The notes: generated from the letters alone by a model not told the origin. Positions 49,085 to 58,845 are shown, counted from the first letter of the stretch. The stretch: 64,000 nucleotides of DNA from an uncultured Dysosmobacter sp. (GCF_947631165.1 NZ_CANRKH010000004.1:90140-154139); one strand, 5' to 3'. Numbers and translations are program-made.

Positions 49085-52000
49085 TCAAAACAACGTGATC
49101 TGGCTGGTCTCCGCCATGCCGGCGAAAGCGCCCAGGGCCTTGAGCTGCTCGATATGGGTCTTGGACAGTTTGCTGCAGCACATAGCGAACTCCTCGATAG
49201 ATATGAACTGTTTCCCCTTCCGCTTTTCCACCGTGTCGATGGCTGCGGCCTCGCCCAGGCCATGGACGGTGGTGAAGGGCGGCAGAAGGCCGTTTTCCGT
49301 CACGATGAACTTGGTAGCATCAGATTTATAGATGTCGATGGTGTCGAAGTGGAAGCCCCGAAGATAGAACTCATAGCAGACCTCCAGGGTCGTCAGCAGG
49401 TTCTGCTCCACCGCCGTGGCATCCTTGTTGTTCTCGATCTCCCGGATCTTCCGTTTCACCGCATCCTTTCCCGCGCAGCAGAATTCCGCATCAAAGGCCT
49501 TGGCCCGGACAGAGAAGAAGGTGGCGTAGAAAGCCAGCGGCTCATGGACCTTGTACCAGGCGATGCGGAAGGCCATCATGACGTAGGCCACCGCGTGGGC
49601 CTTGGGGAACAGGTAGCCGATCTTAGCCAGTGACTCGATGTACCACTCCGGCACCTCGTGGTCCCGCATGGCCTCCACCCAGCCTTCGTCAAAGCCGCCC
49701 TTCTTCACCTTTCCTTTTCGGACCTTTTCCATGATCTTGAAGCTCATCTTGGGATCCAGGCCCTTGGAGATCAGATACAGCATAATATCGTCACGGCAGC
49801 CCACCGTCTCCAGAACGCTGGCGGTGCCGCTGACGATCAGCTCCCGGGCATTGCCCAGCCACACATCGGTGCCGTGGGAGAAGCCGGACAGCCGCACCAG
49901 GGTATTGAAGTCCTTGGGCTGGGTATCGATCAGCATCTGACGGGTAAAGCGGGTGTTGAACTCCGGGATGGCCACGGCGCCGGTGGGGCCGAGGATCTCA
50001 TCGTTCTCATAGCCCAGGACCTTGCTGGAGGTAAAGATGGACATAGTATCCGGGTCATCCAGCGGGATGTCGTGGGGATCCATCCCAGTCAGGTCCTGCA
50101 TCATGCGGACCATGGTGGGGTCATCGTGTCCCAGCATGTCCAGCTTCAGGATATTGGCCTCCATGGAGTGATATTCAAAATGCGTGGTGATGGTGTCGGA
50201 ATCATCAGCGTCCGCCGGATGCTGGACGGGGCAGAAATCCTCCATGTCCTTGTCGTCGGGGACCACCACCAGGCCGCCGGGGTGCTGGCCGGTGGTGCGC
50301 CGGGCGCCCACGCAGCCCAGGGTCAGCCGGTTCTCCTCCGCCCGCCCTGCGGTCATGCCGTTCTCTTCCAGGTATTTTTTCACGAAGCCGTAGGCGGTCT
50401 TTTCCGCCAGGGTCCCGATGGTGCCTGCCCGGAACACCTGGGTCTCGCCGAACATCTCGATGGCGTGGCGGTGGGCGCGGGCCTGATACTCGCCGGAGAA
50501 GTTCAGGTCGATATCCGGCACCTTGCCGCCGCCAAATCCCAGGAAGGTCTCAAAGGGGATGTCGAAGCCGTCCTTGACGTATTTCGTGCCGCAGACGGGA
50601 CACACCTTGTCCGGCATGTCCGCGCCGCAGCCATAGGAGCCGTCGGTGATAAATTCGCTGTTCTTGCACTTGGGACAGCGGTAGTGGGGCGGCAGGGAGT
50701 TGACCTCCGTGATGCCGGACATATAGGCCACCAGCGACGAGCCGACGGACCCCCGGGAGCCTACCAGATAACCGTTTTCCAGGCTCCGCTGCACCAGCTT
50801 CTGGGCAGACATGTACACCACGTCGTACTTGCCCAGAATACCGCCCAGTTCCACATTCAGCCGGTCCACGATCAGCTTGGGCGGGTCCTCACCATACAGC
50901 CGGTGGACCTTCTCCCAGACCAAGCGGTTCAGGTCCTCCTCGGAGTTTTCCAGTCGGGGCGGAAACAGCTCGCTGGGCAGCAGTTCGAAGGTCTCCACCT
51001 GATCCGCCACCAGCCGCGTGTTGGTCACCACCACCTCATAGGCCTTCTCCTCCCCCAGATAGCTGAACTCCTTCAGCATCTCGTCGGTGGTCTTGAAGTA
51101 GATAGGCAGGGACTCGTTGGCGTCGGGGAATTTTTTCGAGGCCAGGATGATATGGCGATACACCTCGTCCTCCGGCTCCCGGAAGTGAACGTCGCCGGTG
51201 GCGCAGACAGGCTTTCCCATCTCCTCCCCCAGGCGGACGATCACGCGGTTGAACTCCTTCAGATCCTCCACGCTCTGCACATCGCCGTTGCGGAGCATAA
51301 ACATGTTGTTGCACAGGGGCTGGATCTCCAGATAGTCGTAGAAGGACGCGATGCGCTTCAGCTCCTCCCAGTCCTTATGGTCTGCCACCGCCCGGAACAG
51401 CTCGCCAGCCTCGCAGGCAGCCCCCACGATGACACCCTCCCGGTGCTCCAGCAGCAAGCTTTTGGGAATGGTGGGGACCCGCTTGAAATACTTCAGGTTG
51501 GAGGCGGAGATCATCTGATACAGGTTTTTCAGCCCCGTCTTGTTCCGGGCAATGAGGATGATGTGCTTGGGAAAGCGGTTGGTCCTGCTCCCCAGGGGCC
51601 GCAGCTTCTCCATTTCCCGGTTCACCGCCTGGAGGGTGTGGACGTCCCGCTCATGGAGCGTTTTCCAGAAGGGGATCAGCATATAGCCCACCGTGGCGGC
51701 ATCGTCGCTGGCCCGGTGGTGGTTGAAGGCGGGCAGGTCCAGATGCTCCGCCACGATGTCCAGCTTGTATTTGTGCAGGTCCGGCAGCAAGTTCTGGGCC
51801 AGGATCAGGGAATCCACATAGGTGGGCTGGAATTCCAAGCCGCAGTCCCGGCAGCCCTTGCGGATGAAGCCGATATCGAATTCCGCGTTGTGGGCCGCCA
51901 GGGGGCGGCCATTCACGAATTTGAGGAATTCCTCCAGCGCCTCTTTCGGCTGCGGCGCGTCCTTCAGCATATCGTCGGTAATGCCCGTCAGGCCGATGAT

Positions 52001-53074
52001 CTCCGGTGTCAAGCGGCGGCCGGGGTTCACGAAGGTCTGGAACCGCTCCGCGATCTCGCCGTTTTTCAGCACCACCGCGCCGATCTCTGTGATGGCCTCC
52101 CGGTCCACCTTCAGACCGGTGGTCTCGATATCAAAGCAGACGAATTCATCATCCAGAGAACAGTCCTGGCTGCCGTGGACCGCGACCCGGTCGTCGATGT
52201 TGTTGACGAAATAGCCCTCTACGCCGTAAAGGACTTTTATTTTATCCCCCGCGGCGTGCCAGGCGTCTGGGAAGGACTGGGCCACGCCGTGGTCTGTGAT
52301 GGCGATGGCGGGATGGCCCCAGCGGATGGCCTCCTGGATGACCTCCTTGGTGTCCGTCAGGGCATCCATATTGCTCATTTTGGTATGTAGATGCAGCTCC
52401 ACCCGCTTTACTGGGGCGGTGTCCTGCCGCTCCTGGTGCTGGATGACGTTGATGTGGTAGGGATTGAGCTGGATGTCTTTGCCGTCCCAGGTAGGCTCCA
52501 TCTTTCCCTGAACGCACAGCCACATGCCGGGCTTGATGGCGCTCTCCAGCGTCTGCGCCTCCTTGGCGGTCAGGTTTTTCTGGACTGTTACAGAGTTGGT
52601 GTAGTCCGTCATGTCAAAGCTGAGCCGCCACATGCCGGGGCGACGGGTCTCCCGGCACTCAAAGGCAAACACCTTGCCCGCCACAGTGGCATTGCCCATT
52701 TTCAGGTTCAGGTCCTTCATAGGGCCGGGCTTTCCCTTGATGGCATTGCCCATCAGTACCTTGCCCACCACCGGCTTCCCGCCGCTCTTTCCGCGGTCGG
52801 GAGCGGCCTGGGGCACGGGCCGGGGCTGCTCCGGGGCCTTGCAGGTAACGTCGATGTCCGCCTTGGCAAAGCCATAGACTGCTTTCAGGCAGTCCGCAAT
52901 GCCCTGGATATCCGCCGCCGTCAGGGGAAATTTTGTGGTCAAATGCAGGGTGATGCTCATGGCGCCCTGGTCGATGCAGGCCCCCGTCAGCACCGCGCCT
53001 GCCAGCTTCAGCCGCAGCTCGCCTGAGAGCTGCAGCTCCGTGAACATTTCAAAAAATGGGATGTTTCTCGACAT
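49085..53074 (-). CDS. polC: DNA polymerase III PolC-type, replicative alpha subunit
   Basis: This 1329-residue enzyme is the main replicative polymerase of low-GC Gram-positives. From the N-terminus come a short polymerase-III N domain, an OB fold (residues ~105-215) and a PHP domain opened by VELHLHTKMSNMDALTD. A DnaQ-like proofreading exonuclease is inserted in it (FVCFDIETTGLKVDREAITE), then PHP completion, the palm with DIDLNFSGEYQ and the PolC zinc-type Cys cluster CPKCKNSEFITDGSYGC..CPVCGTKYV. It is about 100 residues shorter than Bacillus PolC, mainly at the N-terminus. Last gene of the pyrH-uppS-dxr-ispG run. Confidence 0.96.
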   Translation of the reverse strand: MSRNIPFFEMFTELQLSGELRLKLAGAVLTGACIDQGAMSITLHLTTKFPLTAADIQGIADCLKAVYGFAKADIDVTCKAPEQPRPVPQAAPDRGKSGGKPVVGKVLMGNAIKGKPGPMKDLNLKMGNATVAGKVFAFECRETRRPGMWRLSFDMTDYTNSVTVQKNLTAKEAQTLESAIKPGMWLCVQGKMEPTWDGKDIQLNPYHINVIQHQERQDTAPVKRVELHLHTKMSNMDALTDTKEVIQEAIRWGHPAIAITDHGVAQSFPDAWHAAGDKIKVLYGVEGYFVNNIDDRVAVHGSQDCSLDDEFVCFDIETTGLKVDREAITEIGAVVLKNGEIAERFQTFVNPGRRLTPEIIGLTGITDDMLKDAPQPKEALEEFLKFVNGRPLAAHNAEFDIGFIRKGCRDCGLEFQPTYVDSLILAQNLLPDLHKYKLDIVAEHLDLPAFNHHRASDDAATVGYMLIPFWKTLHERDVHTLQAVNREMEKLRPLGSRTNRFPKHIILIARNKTGLKNLYQMISASNLKYFKRVPTIPKSLLLEHREGVIVGAACEAGELFRAVADHKDWEELKRIASFYDYLEIQPLCNNMFMLRNGDVQSVEDLKEFNRVIVRLGEEMGKPVCATGDVHFREPEDEVYRHIILASKKFPDANESLPIYFKTTDEMLKEFSYLGEEKAYEVVVTNTRLVADQVETFELLPSELFPPRLENSEEDLNRLVWEKVHRLYGEDPPKLIVDRLNVELGGILGKYDVVYMSAQKLVQRSLENGYLVGSRGSVGSSLVAYMSGITEVNSLPPHYRCPKCKNSEFITDGSYGCGADMPDKVCPVCGTKYVKDGFDIPFETFLGFGGGKVPDIDLNFSGEYQARAHRHAIEMFGETQVFRAGTIGTLAEKTAYGFVKKYLEENGMTAGRAEENRLTLGCVGARRTTGQHPGGLVVVPDDKDMEDFCPVQHPADADDSDTITTHFEYHSMEANILKLDMLGHDDPTMVRMMQDLTGMDPHDIPLDDPDTMSIFTSSKVLGYENDEILGPTGAVAIPEFNTRFTRQMLIDTQPKDFNTLVRLSGFSHGTDVWLGNARELIVSGTASVLETVGCRDDIMLYLISKGLDPKMSFKIMEKVRKGKVKKGGFDEGWVEAMRDHEVPEWYIESLAKIGYLFPKAHAVAYVMMAFRIAWYKVHEPLAFYATFFSVRAKAFDAEFCCAGKDAVKRKIREIENNKDATAVEQNLLTTLEVCYEFYLRGFHFDTIDIYKSDATKFIVTENGLLPPFTTVHGLGEAAAIDTVEKRKGKQFISIEEFAMCCSKLSKTHIEQLKALGAFAGMAETSQITLF

Positions 53075-53103
53075 ATCGTTCCTTTACTTCTCTTCCAAAT
53101 TCT

Positions 53104-53288
53104 CTAATAAACTCTCTTTGCTTTTTTCAGCCCGGCCTCCAGCGCGTTGAACCGGCGATCGATATGGCCCTTCAGCCACACGCCCATCATCACAACAGCC
53201 ACAACAGAGCCTATGGCCAGACCTGGCCTCCGGCGGTGGACATGTTGAGCAGGACACCCAATACCAGTGCTAAGATCACTATCATCAT
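53104..53288 (-). pseudogene. Small two-helix membrane protein split by a frameshift
   Basis: From ATG at 53288 one frame gives MMIVILALVLGVLLNMSTAG and then a stop. A second frame, entered about there, continues GLAIGSVVAVVMMGVWLKGH, IDRRFNALEAGLKKAKRVY and stops at 53104. Joined, they make a plausible 61-residue protein with two membrane helices and a charged tail. The offset fits one lost base. It lies between ispG and polC, with GGAAGGGAATG before the ATG. No family is recognised. Confidence 0.45.
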
Positions 53289-53311
53289 AAAAACATTCCC
53301 TTCCTGAAACG

Positions 53312-54349
53312 CTACAGCTTTTCGATCTCCGCCATCAGTGCGTCTACAAGCTGCTCCTGGGGCGCCTTGTAAAGGATCTCCCCTTTTCGGAACAGCAGTC
53401 CCTCGCCCTTGCCGCCGGCAATGCCGATATCGGCGGCGGCAGCCTCGCCAGGACCGTTGACAGCGCAGCCCATCACAGCCACCGTGATGTTCTTTTTGCA
53501 GTTCGCCAGCCGCCGCTCCACTTCCTCCGCCATAGGGATCAGGTCGATGCGGGTGCGGCCGCAGGTGGGACAGGCGATGAGGTTGACCCCCTCCTTCCGC
53601 ACTCCGGCGGCCTTCAAGATCTTGTGGGCGGCGTAGATTTCTTCTACAGGATCGGCAGTCAGCGTCACCCGGATGGTGTCGCCAATGCCCATGCACAGCA
53701 GTCCGCCGATGCCCATGGCAGATTTCACCATGCCCATGGAGGGCGTGCCCGCCTCTGTGACGCCCAGGTGCAGGGGATAGTCCGTCTGCTGGCTCAGCAG
53801 CGTGTAGGCCCGCATGGTCAGCGGCACATCGGAGCACTTGACGGAGATGCAGATATCGTCAAAATCAAATTTGTTCAGCAGATGCACGTGGCCCATGGCG
53901 CTCTCCACCAGGGCCTCGGCGGTGATGCCGCCGTATTTCGCCCGCAGCTCCTTTTCCAGGGAACCGCCGTTGACGCCTACGCGGATAGGGATGCCCTTCC
54001 GGCGGCAGACGTCCGCCACGGCCTTCACCTTCTCCTCCCCGCCGATGTTGCCGGGGTTGATCCGCAGGGCGTCGATGCCCCGCTCGGCACATTCCAGGGC
54101 AAATTTGTAGTTGAAATGGATATCGGCGATCAGGGGGATGGAAATCTGCTCCTTGATCCGGTCCACCGCCTCCGCCGCCGCCTGATCCGGGATAGCGACC
54201 CGGACGATCTCACATCCGGCAGCCTCCAAAGCTTTGATCTGGGCCACGGTGGCGGCCACGTCGTCGGTCTTTGTATTGCACATGGATTGGACGCTCACCG
54301 GAGCGCCGCCGCCCACGGGGACCTTTCCCACCATCAGTCGTTTTGTCAT
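53312..54349 (-). CDS. ispG: 4-hydroxy-3-methylbut-2-enyl-diphosphate synthase
   Basis: This 345-residue [4Fe-4S] enzyme of the MEP pathway converts MEcPP to HMBPP. The TIM barrel starts MTKRLMVGKVPVGGGAPVSV QSMCNTKTDDV; PLIADIHFNYKFALECAERG and LRINPGNIGGEEKV are conserved. The cluster ligands are in NLIACPTCGRTRIDL and VMGCAVNGPGEAAAADIGIA. It is the short bacterial form. The start at 54349 follows GGGAGAGACGAGAG and lies 13 bp after the rseP stop. Confidence 0.96.
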   Translation of the reverse strand: MTKRLMVGKVPVGGGAPVSVQSMCNTKTDDVAATVAQIKALEAAGCEIVRVAIPDQAAAEAVDRIKEQISIPLIADIHFNYKFALECAERGIDALRINPGNIGGEEKVKAVADVCRRKGIPIRVGVNGGSLEKELRAKYGGITAEALVESAMGHVHLLNKFDFDDICISVKCSDVPLTMRAYTLLSQQTDYPLHLGVTEAGTPSMGMVKSAMGIGGLLCMGIGDTIRVTLTADPVEEIYAAHKILKAAGVRKEGVNLIACPTCGRTRIDLIPMAEEVERRLANCKKNITVAVMGCAVNGPGEAAAADIGIAGGKGEGLLFRKGEILYKAPQEQLVDALMAEIEKL

Positions 54350-54362
54350 CTCTCGTCTCTCC

Positions 54363-55433
54363 CTATCGGAACAGCCGGCGCACATCCTGGAATGTCACCA
54401 GCAGCATGAAGCCCATCAGGACCACCAGACCCACGGTGTTCACCGCCGCCTGATACTTCTCCGGCACAGGCCGCTTGAACAGCCGCAGCGCAATGGCGTC
54501 CACCACCAAGAAAAACACCCGGCCGCCGTCCAGCGCGGGAATGGGCAGCAGATTCATCACCGCCAGATTCACCGCCAGCAGGGCGGCAAAGTAGAACACA
54601 TTGTAAAACGCCGCCATCAGGCCGTTTTCCGCCTCCACAGCGGAGCCGACCTCCGTAATGGCGGACACGATGCCCACCGGGCCGCTGAGATCCTGCATAG
54701 ATGCGCCGCCGGTAAAGAGCTGCACCAAGCTGAACCACACCAGCTGCACAAAGTCCAGCGCCTGATAACAGGTATAGCGCAGCTTGGCTCCCAGCGTGGC
54801 CGGGATCTCCCGTGGGCCGATGGTCAGGCCAAATTTTCCCTCTTCCCCGTTATAGGTGCCGCGGTTCATGGGAAAGTCCTTCAAAACCACCTTCTGGCCA
54901 TTCCGAATGACCTCCAGGTCGATGCTGTCGCCCTGATGATAGGCCAGGAACATGGCGGCGTCGCCGTTCACATAGGTTCGATAGCCATCGATCTTGTGGA
55001 ACACGTCCCCCACCATCAGGCCGTCCTCCCCTTCCAGAGGGAAGCCGGGGGCGAAGCCCACGATCTGATCCGTGTAAAAACTCTCTCTGCCGGCGAAGAG
55101 CGCCGCGATGATGAGCAGGCCGGCCAGAAAATTCATGAGGGAGCCGGCGATCAGAATGACCAGCTTCTTCCAAAAGCCCTGGCGGACAAAGGACCGAGCG
55201 TCCCCGGTGTCCTCGTCCTCTCCCTCCATGGCGCAGAAGCCGCCGATGGGAAAGGCCCGCAGGGAGTACTGGGTCTCCCCTTTGGCCCTGCTGAACAGCA
55301 CGGGACCCATGCCGATGGAAAATTCGTTGACCCGCACGCCGCACAGCTTCGCCGTGATGAAGTGGCCGAACTCATGCACCACCACCAGAACGCCGAAGAT
55401 CAAGATCGCTGCCAGGATAAAAATCGGTTTCAT
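54363..55433 (-). CDS. rseP: Site-2 intramembrane metalloprotease RseP
   Basis: This 356-residue membrane protease has the zinc motif HEFGH at residues 20-24, a PDZ domain in the middle (about 120-200, GLMVGDVFHKIDGYRTYVNG) and the second zinc-ligand motif NLLPIPALDGGR near residue 300. It cuts anti-sigma factors and signal-peptide remnants within the membrane. Its place between dxr and ispG is the conserved Firmicute order. Confidence 0.95.
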   Translation of the reverse strand: MKPIFILAAILIFGVLVVVHEFGHFITAKLCGVRVNEFSIGMGPVLFSRAKGETQYSLRAFPIGGFCAMEGEDEDTGDARSFVRQGFWKKLVILIAGSLMNFLAGLLIIAALFAGRESFYTDQIVGFAPGFPLEGEDGLMVGDVFHKIDGYRTYVNGDAAMFLAYHQGDSIDLEVIRNGQKVVLKDFPMNRGTYNGEEGKFGLTIGPREIPATLGAKLRYTCYQALDFVQLVWFSLVQLFTGGASMQDLSGPVGIVSAITEVGSAVEAENGLMAAFYNVFYFAALLAVNLAVMNLLPIPALDGGRVFFLVVDAIALRLFKRPVPEKYQAAVNTVGLVVLMGFMLLVTFQDVRRLFR

Positions 55434-55453
55434 GCAAAAAGCTCCTGCATCAT

Positions 55454-56596
55454 TTATTTCCCAAGGACGGCGCGCCGGGCCTCCCGGTCCGCCGCCAAGA
55501 TCTCCTCCAAATCCGGAGCCTGCGTCACAGACACCGACGCCCTGGCCTTTTCCACCAGCCGGGGAATGTCATAAAAGCCGATCTGGCCTGCCAGGAACAG
55601 GCCCACCGCCTCTTCGTTGGCGGCGTTCAGAATGGCGCAGGCAGTGCCGCCCGCGGCCGCCGCCGCCTCCGCCAGCCGCAGGCAGGGGAAGGTCTCCCGG
55701 TCCGGAGCCGCAAAGGTCAGGGGCGGACAGGACAGCAGGTCCAGCGACTCCTCAGGGCTTTCGCCCCGGTGGGGATACGTCATGGCGTAGCGGATAGGCA
55801 ATCGCATATCCGGCGTGCCCAGCTGGGCCAGCACCGCGCCGTCCCGATACTCCACCAGAGAGTGGACGATGGACTGGCGGTGGATCACCACACTGACCTG
55901 CTCCAGGGGCAGGCGGTAGAGGCGCATGGCCTCGATGACCTCCAGGCCCTTGTTCATCAGGGTCGCGCAGTCGACGGTGATCTTAGGTCCCATCTTCCAG
56001 TTGGGATGCTTCAAAGCGTCCGCCTTTGTCATTTTGCCCGCTTCCGCCCGGGTCATACCATAAAACGGTCCGCCGGAGCAGGTCAAGATCAGACGACGTA
56101 TCTCCCGCCGGCCGGCGCAGCCCTGCACGCACTGGAAAATGGCGGAGTGCTCGCTGTCCACCGGCACGATCTCCGCTCCGTATGTATCCGCCGCGTCCAT
56201 CACCAGCTCTCCGGCGCAGACCAGCGTTTCCTTATTGGCCAGGGCGATGCGTTTTTTCTCCCGGATGGCCGCCAAAGTGGGTTTCAGCCCCACCATGCCC
56301 ACCACGGCGGTGACCACGGTGCCGGCCTCGGGAGCCGTCGCCGCCTCTTCCAATGCGTTGAAGCCGCCCAGCACCTTTATATCGGTGTCTGCCAGTCGGA
56401 CCGCCAAGTCCTTCGCCGCCGATTCATCGGTCATCACCGCCAGCCTGGGGCGGAACCGACGGCATTGGGCCTCCATCCGCTCCACGCTGGAATTGGCCGT
56501 CAGGGCCGCCACCCGCAGGCCCATCTGTTCCGCCACGTCCAGGGTCTGGCGGCCGATGGAACCGGTGGAACCAAGTATAGAAATCGTATTCGTCAT
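55454..56596 (-). CDS. dxr: 1-deoxy-D-xylulose 5-phosphate reductoisomerase
   Basis: The 380-residue NADPH enzyme makes MEP, the first committed compound of the pathway. ISILGSTGSIGRQTLDVAEQ holds the NADPH loop (GSTGSIG, residues 9-15). ALANKETLVCAGELVMDAAD, VPVDSEHSAIFQC (metal-binding Asp and Glu) and HPNWKMGPKITVDCATLMNK with NKGLEVIEA complete the active site. It lies 20 bp upstream of rseP and 8 bp downstream of cdsA. Confidence 0.97.
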   Translation of the reverse strand: MTNTISILGSTGSIGRQTLDVAEQMGLRVAALTANSSVERMEAQCRRFRPRLAVMTDESAAKDLAVRLADTDIKVLGGFNALEEAATAPEAGTVVTAVVGMVGLKPTLAAIREKKRIALANKETLVCAGELVMDAADTYGAEIVPVDSEHSAIFQCVQGCAGRREIRRLILTCSGGPFYGMTRAEAGKMTKADALKHPNWKMGPKITVDCATLMNKGLEVIEAMRLYRLPLEQVSVVIHRQSIVHSLVEYRDGAVLAQLGTPDMRLPIRYAMTYPHRGESPEESLDLLSCPPLTFAAPDRETFPCLRLAEAAAAAGGTACAILNAANEEAVGLFLAGQIGFYDIPRLVEKARASVSVTQAPDLEEILAADREARRAVLGK

Positions 56597-56604
56597 AGCT
56601 TATC

Positions 56605-57402
56605 TTATTTCACAAAATTTAAAATGATCTCAATGAGCGGCGTGACAAACAGTACGCTGTCAAACCGGTCCAGCACGCCGCCGTGCTCCAGGAACAAACG
56701 GCCATAGTCCTTGATGCCGTACTCCCGCTTGATGAGAGAAAAACTCAGGTCACCCATCTGGGCCACTACGCCGCACAGCAGGGCCAGCAGCACCATGGGG
56801 ACATAGCCGATGCTGCCGCCGAACCCGCGGTCCACCACAAAAGCAAACAGCAGTCCGCAGACAACATTCCCTGCCATACCGCCGATACTGCCCTCAATGG
56901 TTTTCTTGGGACTGACCTTGGGGGCCAGCTTATGCTTGCCGAAGGCCCGGCCCGCAAAATAGGCAAACGTGTCACAGGCAAAGCTGAGAATGAACGGCAG
57001 CAGCAGATAGGCCCGGTGGATGCCGGAGGCTTCCATGCGCAAAAATGCGGAAAAGGACCAACCGATTGCGATGCTGCCAAACAGTCCCGCCATGAGCTGG
57101 GCGAACTTCACCTCGCCCGCTTTTATGATGGCGTAGCCAAAAAACAGTGCGGCTTCAATCATAAACAGCATTGCCATATGCTCCGGCCGGTCACAGTACC
57201 ATTCCACAGTGAACACCGCGCAGATGCCGCTGAGTCCCACCAGTTCGCTCCGCTTCACACCGCTGACACACTGCTGTAATTCCATGCCGCCAATGCCGGC
57301 CAGCAGGCACAGCGCTGCCAGCATCACGACGGACGGCGCCCATAGAACAACCCATACCAACACCGGCACACCGATGACAGCCACCAAAATTCTTGATTTC
57401 AT
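56605..57402 (-). CDS. cdsA: Phosphatidate cytidylyltransferase
   Basis: This 265-residue membrane enzyme makes CDP-diacylglycerol for phospholipid synthesis. It has about seven helices and the CdsA signature near the C-terminus: KHKLAPKVSPKKTIEGSIGG and SLIKREYGIKDYGRLFLEHG GVLDRFDSV, where the KD and LDR..S residues are catalytic. Standard position between uppS and dxr. Confidence 0.96.
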   Translation of the reverse strand: MKSRILVAVIGVPVLVWVVLWAPSVVMLAALCLLAGIGGMELQQCVSGVKRSELVGLSGICAVFTVEWYCDRPEHMAMLFMIEAALFFGYAIIKAGEVKFAQLMAGLFGSIAIGWSFSAFLRMEASGIHRAYLLLPFILSFACDTFAYFAGRAFGKHKLAPKVSPKKTIEGSIGGMAGNVVCGLLFAFVVDRGFGGSIGYVPMVLLALLCGVVAQMGDLSFSLIKREYGIKDYGRLFLEHGGVLDRFDSVLFVTPLIEIILNFVK

Positions 57403-57426
57403 AACCGCCCTCTTTTCTATAAAGGC

Positions 57427-58161
57427 TTATTTCATCACGCCGCCAAAGCGCCGGTCCCGGCTCTGATAGGCCGCGATGGCCTTGTCCAGCTCCGCCTCGT
57501 CAAAGTCCGGCCACAGCACGTCTGTGAAATAGAACTCGGAATAGGCGCACTGCCACAGCAGAAAGTTGCTCAGCCGCTGCTCCCCGCTGGGCCGTATGAT
57601 CAGCTCCGGGTCCGGGATGCCCCTGGAGTCCAGATAACCGGAGAACAGGGCGTCATCCAAGTCCTCGATCTGCCTCTTCCCCGCTGCGCAGTCGGCGGCA
57701 AACCGCCGCGCCGCCCGCAGGATCTCGTCCCGCCCGCCGTAGTTCAAGCAGACGTTGGCCTGGAAATCATCCTTGGAAAGATGCTCTGTAATCTCATCGG
57801 TCTCCCGGGCCAATGCCCTCAGCTCAGGGCTGATGGGCGTCATGTCCCCGAAGAAGTGGAGTCGGATATGGTCCCGTTCCATGGTGTCCACCGCTTCCAG
57901 CAGGTACTTTTTCAGCAACGCCATAATGGCCCCCACCTCATCAGTGGAGCGCTTCCAGTTCTCCGTGGAAAAGGCGTACACCGTCAAGTATTTGACGCCG
58001 ATATTCTTGCAGTAGGTGGCAATACGGCGAAAGGTCTCTGCCCCCGCCTTGTGTCCGGCGGTGCGGGGCAGGCCCCGTTTCGTGGCCCAGCGGCCGTTGC
58101 CGTCCATGATGATAGCGATGTGGCGGGGCGGCTGCGCCGCCCGCCCGGTCTCATTTGACAT
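57427..58161 (-). CDS. uppS: Isoprenyl transferase (undecaprenyl diphosphate synthase)
   Basis: The 244-residue cis-prenyltransferase starts MSNETGRAAQPPRHIAIIMD GNGRWA, with the catalytic Asp20 and the phosphate-binding GNGR at 21-24. YLTVYAFSTENWKRS, NVCLNYGGRDEI and the C-terminal PELIIRPSGEQRLSNFLLWQ region are all conserved. It makes the lipid carrier for peptidoglycan from products of the MEP pathway, three of whose genes lie in this window. GGAAGGAGAGAAACC precedes the ATG. Confidence 0.97.
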   Translation of the reverse strand: MSNETGRAAQPPRHIAIIMDGNGRWATKRGLPRTAGHKAGAETFRRIATYCKNIGVKYLTVYAFSTENWKRSTDEVGAIMALLKKYLLEAVDTMERDHIRLHFFGDMTPISPELRALARETDEITEHLSKDDFQANVCLNYGGRDEILRAARRFAADCAAGKRQIEDLDDALFSGYLDSRGIPDPELIIRPSGEQRLSNFLLWQCAYSEFYFTDVLWPDFDEAELDKAIAAYQSRDRRFGGVMK

Positions 58162-58185
58162 GGTTTCTCTCCTTCCGGTGGGCGC

Positions 58186-58812
58186 TCACGCCCGCCCGGT
58201 CTCGCGGACAGCCTCTTGGAGCCGCTCCAAAAAAGCGCAGGCCCCCAGGCCGTCCATCTGTACATGATGGAACTGGAAGGACAGGGGCAGCAGTGCCCTG
58301 CCGTCCTCCTCCCGGTATTTGCTCCAAATCAGAAAGGGATTGTTGAAAATGCCGGAGTACATGTTCGCCGCGCCGTCGATGTCATACCGGACCAGGCTGG
58401 AGGTGCCCACTATCATGCGGTCCGGCAGCTCGTGGTCCGCGCAGTCCCGGCGGGTCCGCGCCGTCAGCTCCAGATAGGTCTGGTTGAAAGCCTCCAGGTC
58501 CGGCAGGCAGGGCAGGTCGCAGGAATTGAGGCCGCCCTTGTCATTGGCCACGATCACACTGACGCCCAGCTGGTCATATTGGACCAGGGTATCCCCCACC
58601 GGCAGCAGGCGAAACTCCGGCGTAGCCTCCGCCGCCTGGGCGACACACCAGCACAGCAGCATGTTCAGCTTATATCCCCGTTCCTTTATCGCCATCAGCG
58701 GCGTGATGTCCAGGGTCTTGAACAGCGTGACCATGGGCATGGGCGCACGGTGATAGAGCGCCCAGCTGTCCGCCCGGGGCGTTTGCATGGGGTCCACTTC
58801 TCTCGCTGCCAC
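58186..58812 (-). CDS. Chloramphenicol acetyltransferase-like acyltransferase
   Basis: The 208-residue protein is homologous to CAT (PF00302). LYHRAPMPMVTLFKTLDITP and NMLLCWCVAQAAEATPEFRL fit the N-terminal half, and the catalytic motif HHVQMDG (His182-His183..Asp187-Gly188) is intact. True resistance CATs are a little longer and have conserved residues around the drug pocket that cannot be confirmed here, so resistance should not be assumed. It uses a GTG start with AAGGAGGATGCC in front and ends 24 bp before uppS, inside the otherwise standard frr-uppS interval. Confidence 0.85.
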   Translation of the reverse strand: MAAREVDPMQTPRADSWALYHRAPMPMVTLFKTLDITPLMAIKERGYKLNMLLCWCVAQAAEATPEFRLLPVGDTLVQYDQLGVSVIVANDKGGLNSCDLPCLPDLEAFNQTYLELTARTRRDCADHELPDRMIVGTSSLVRYDIDGAANMYSGIFNNPFLIWSKYREEDGRALLPLSFQFHHVQMDGLGACAFLERLQEAVRETGRA

Positions 58813-58845
58813 GGCATCCTCCTTTTCCGCTCAAAACGAACCAAT

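Noticed and set aside
49658..52390. Plus-strand open frame of 910 codons
   Set aside because: It is antisense to polC throughout; long mirror frames are usual in GC-rich genes and the product has no domain.
54234..55574. Plus-strand open frame of 446 codons
   Set aside because: Antisense to rseP and ispG; no ribosome site and no domain.
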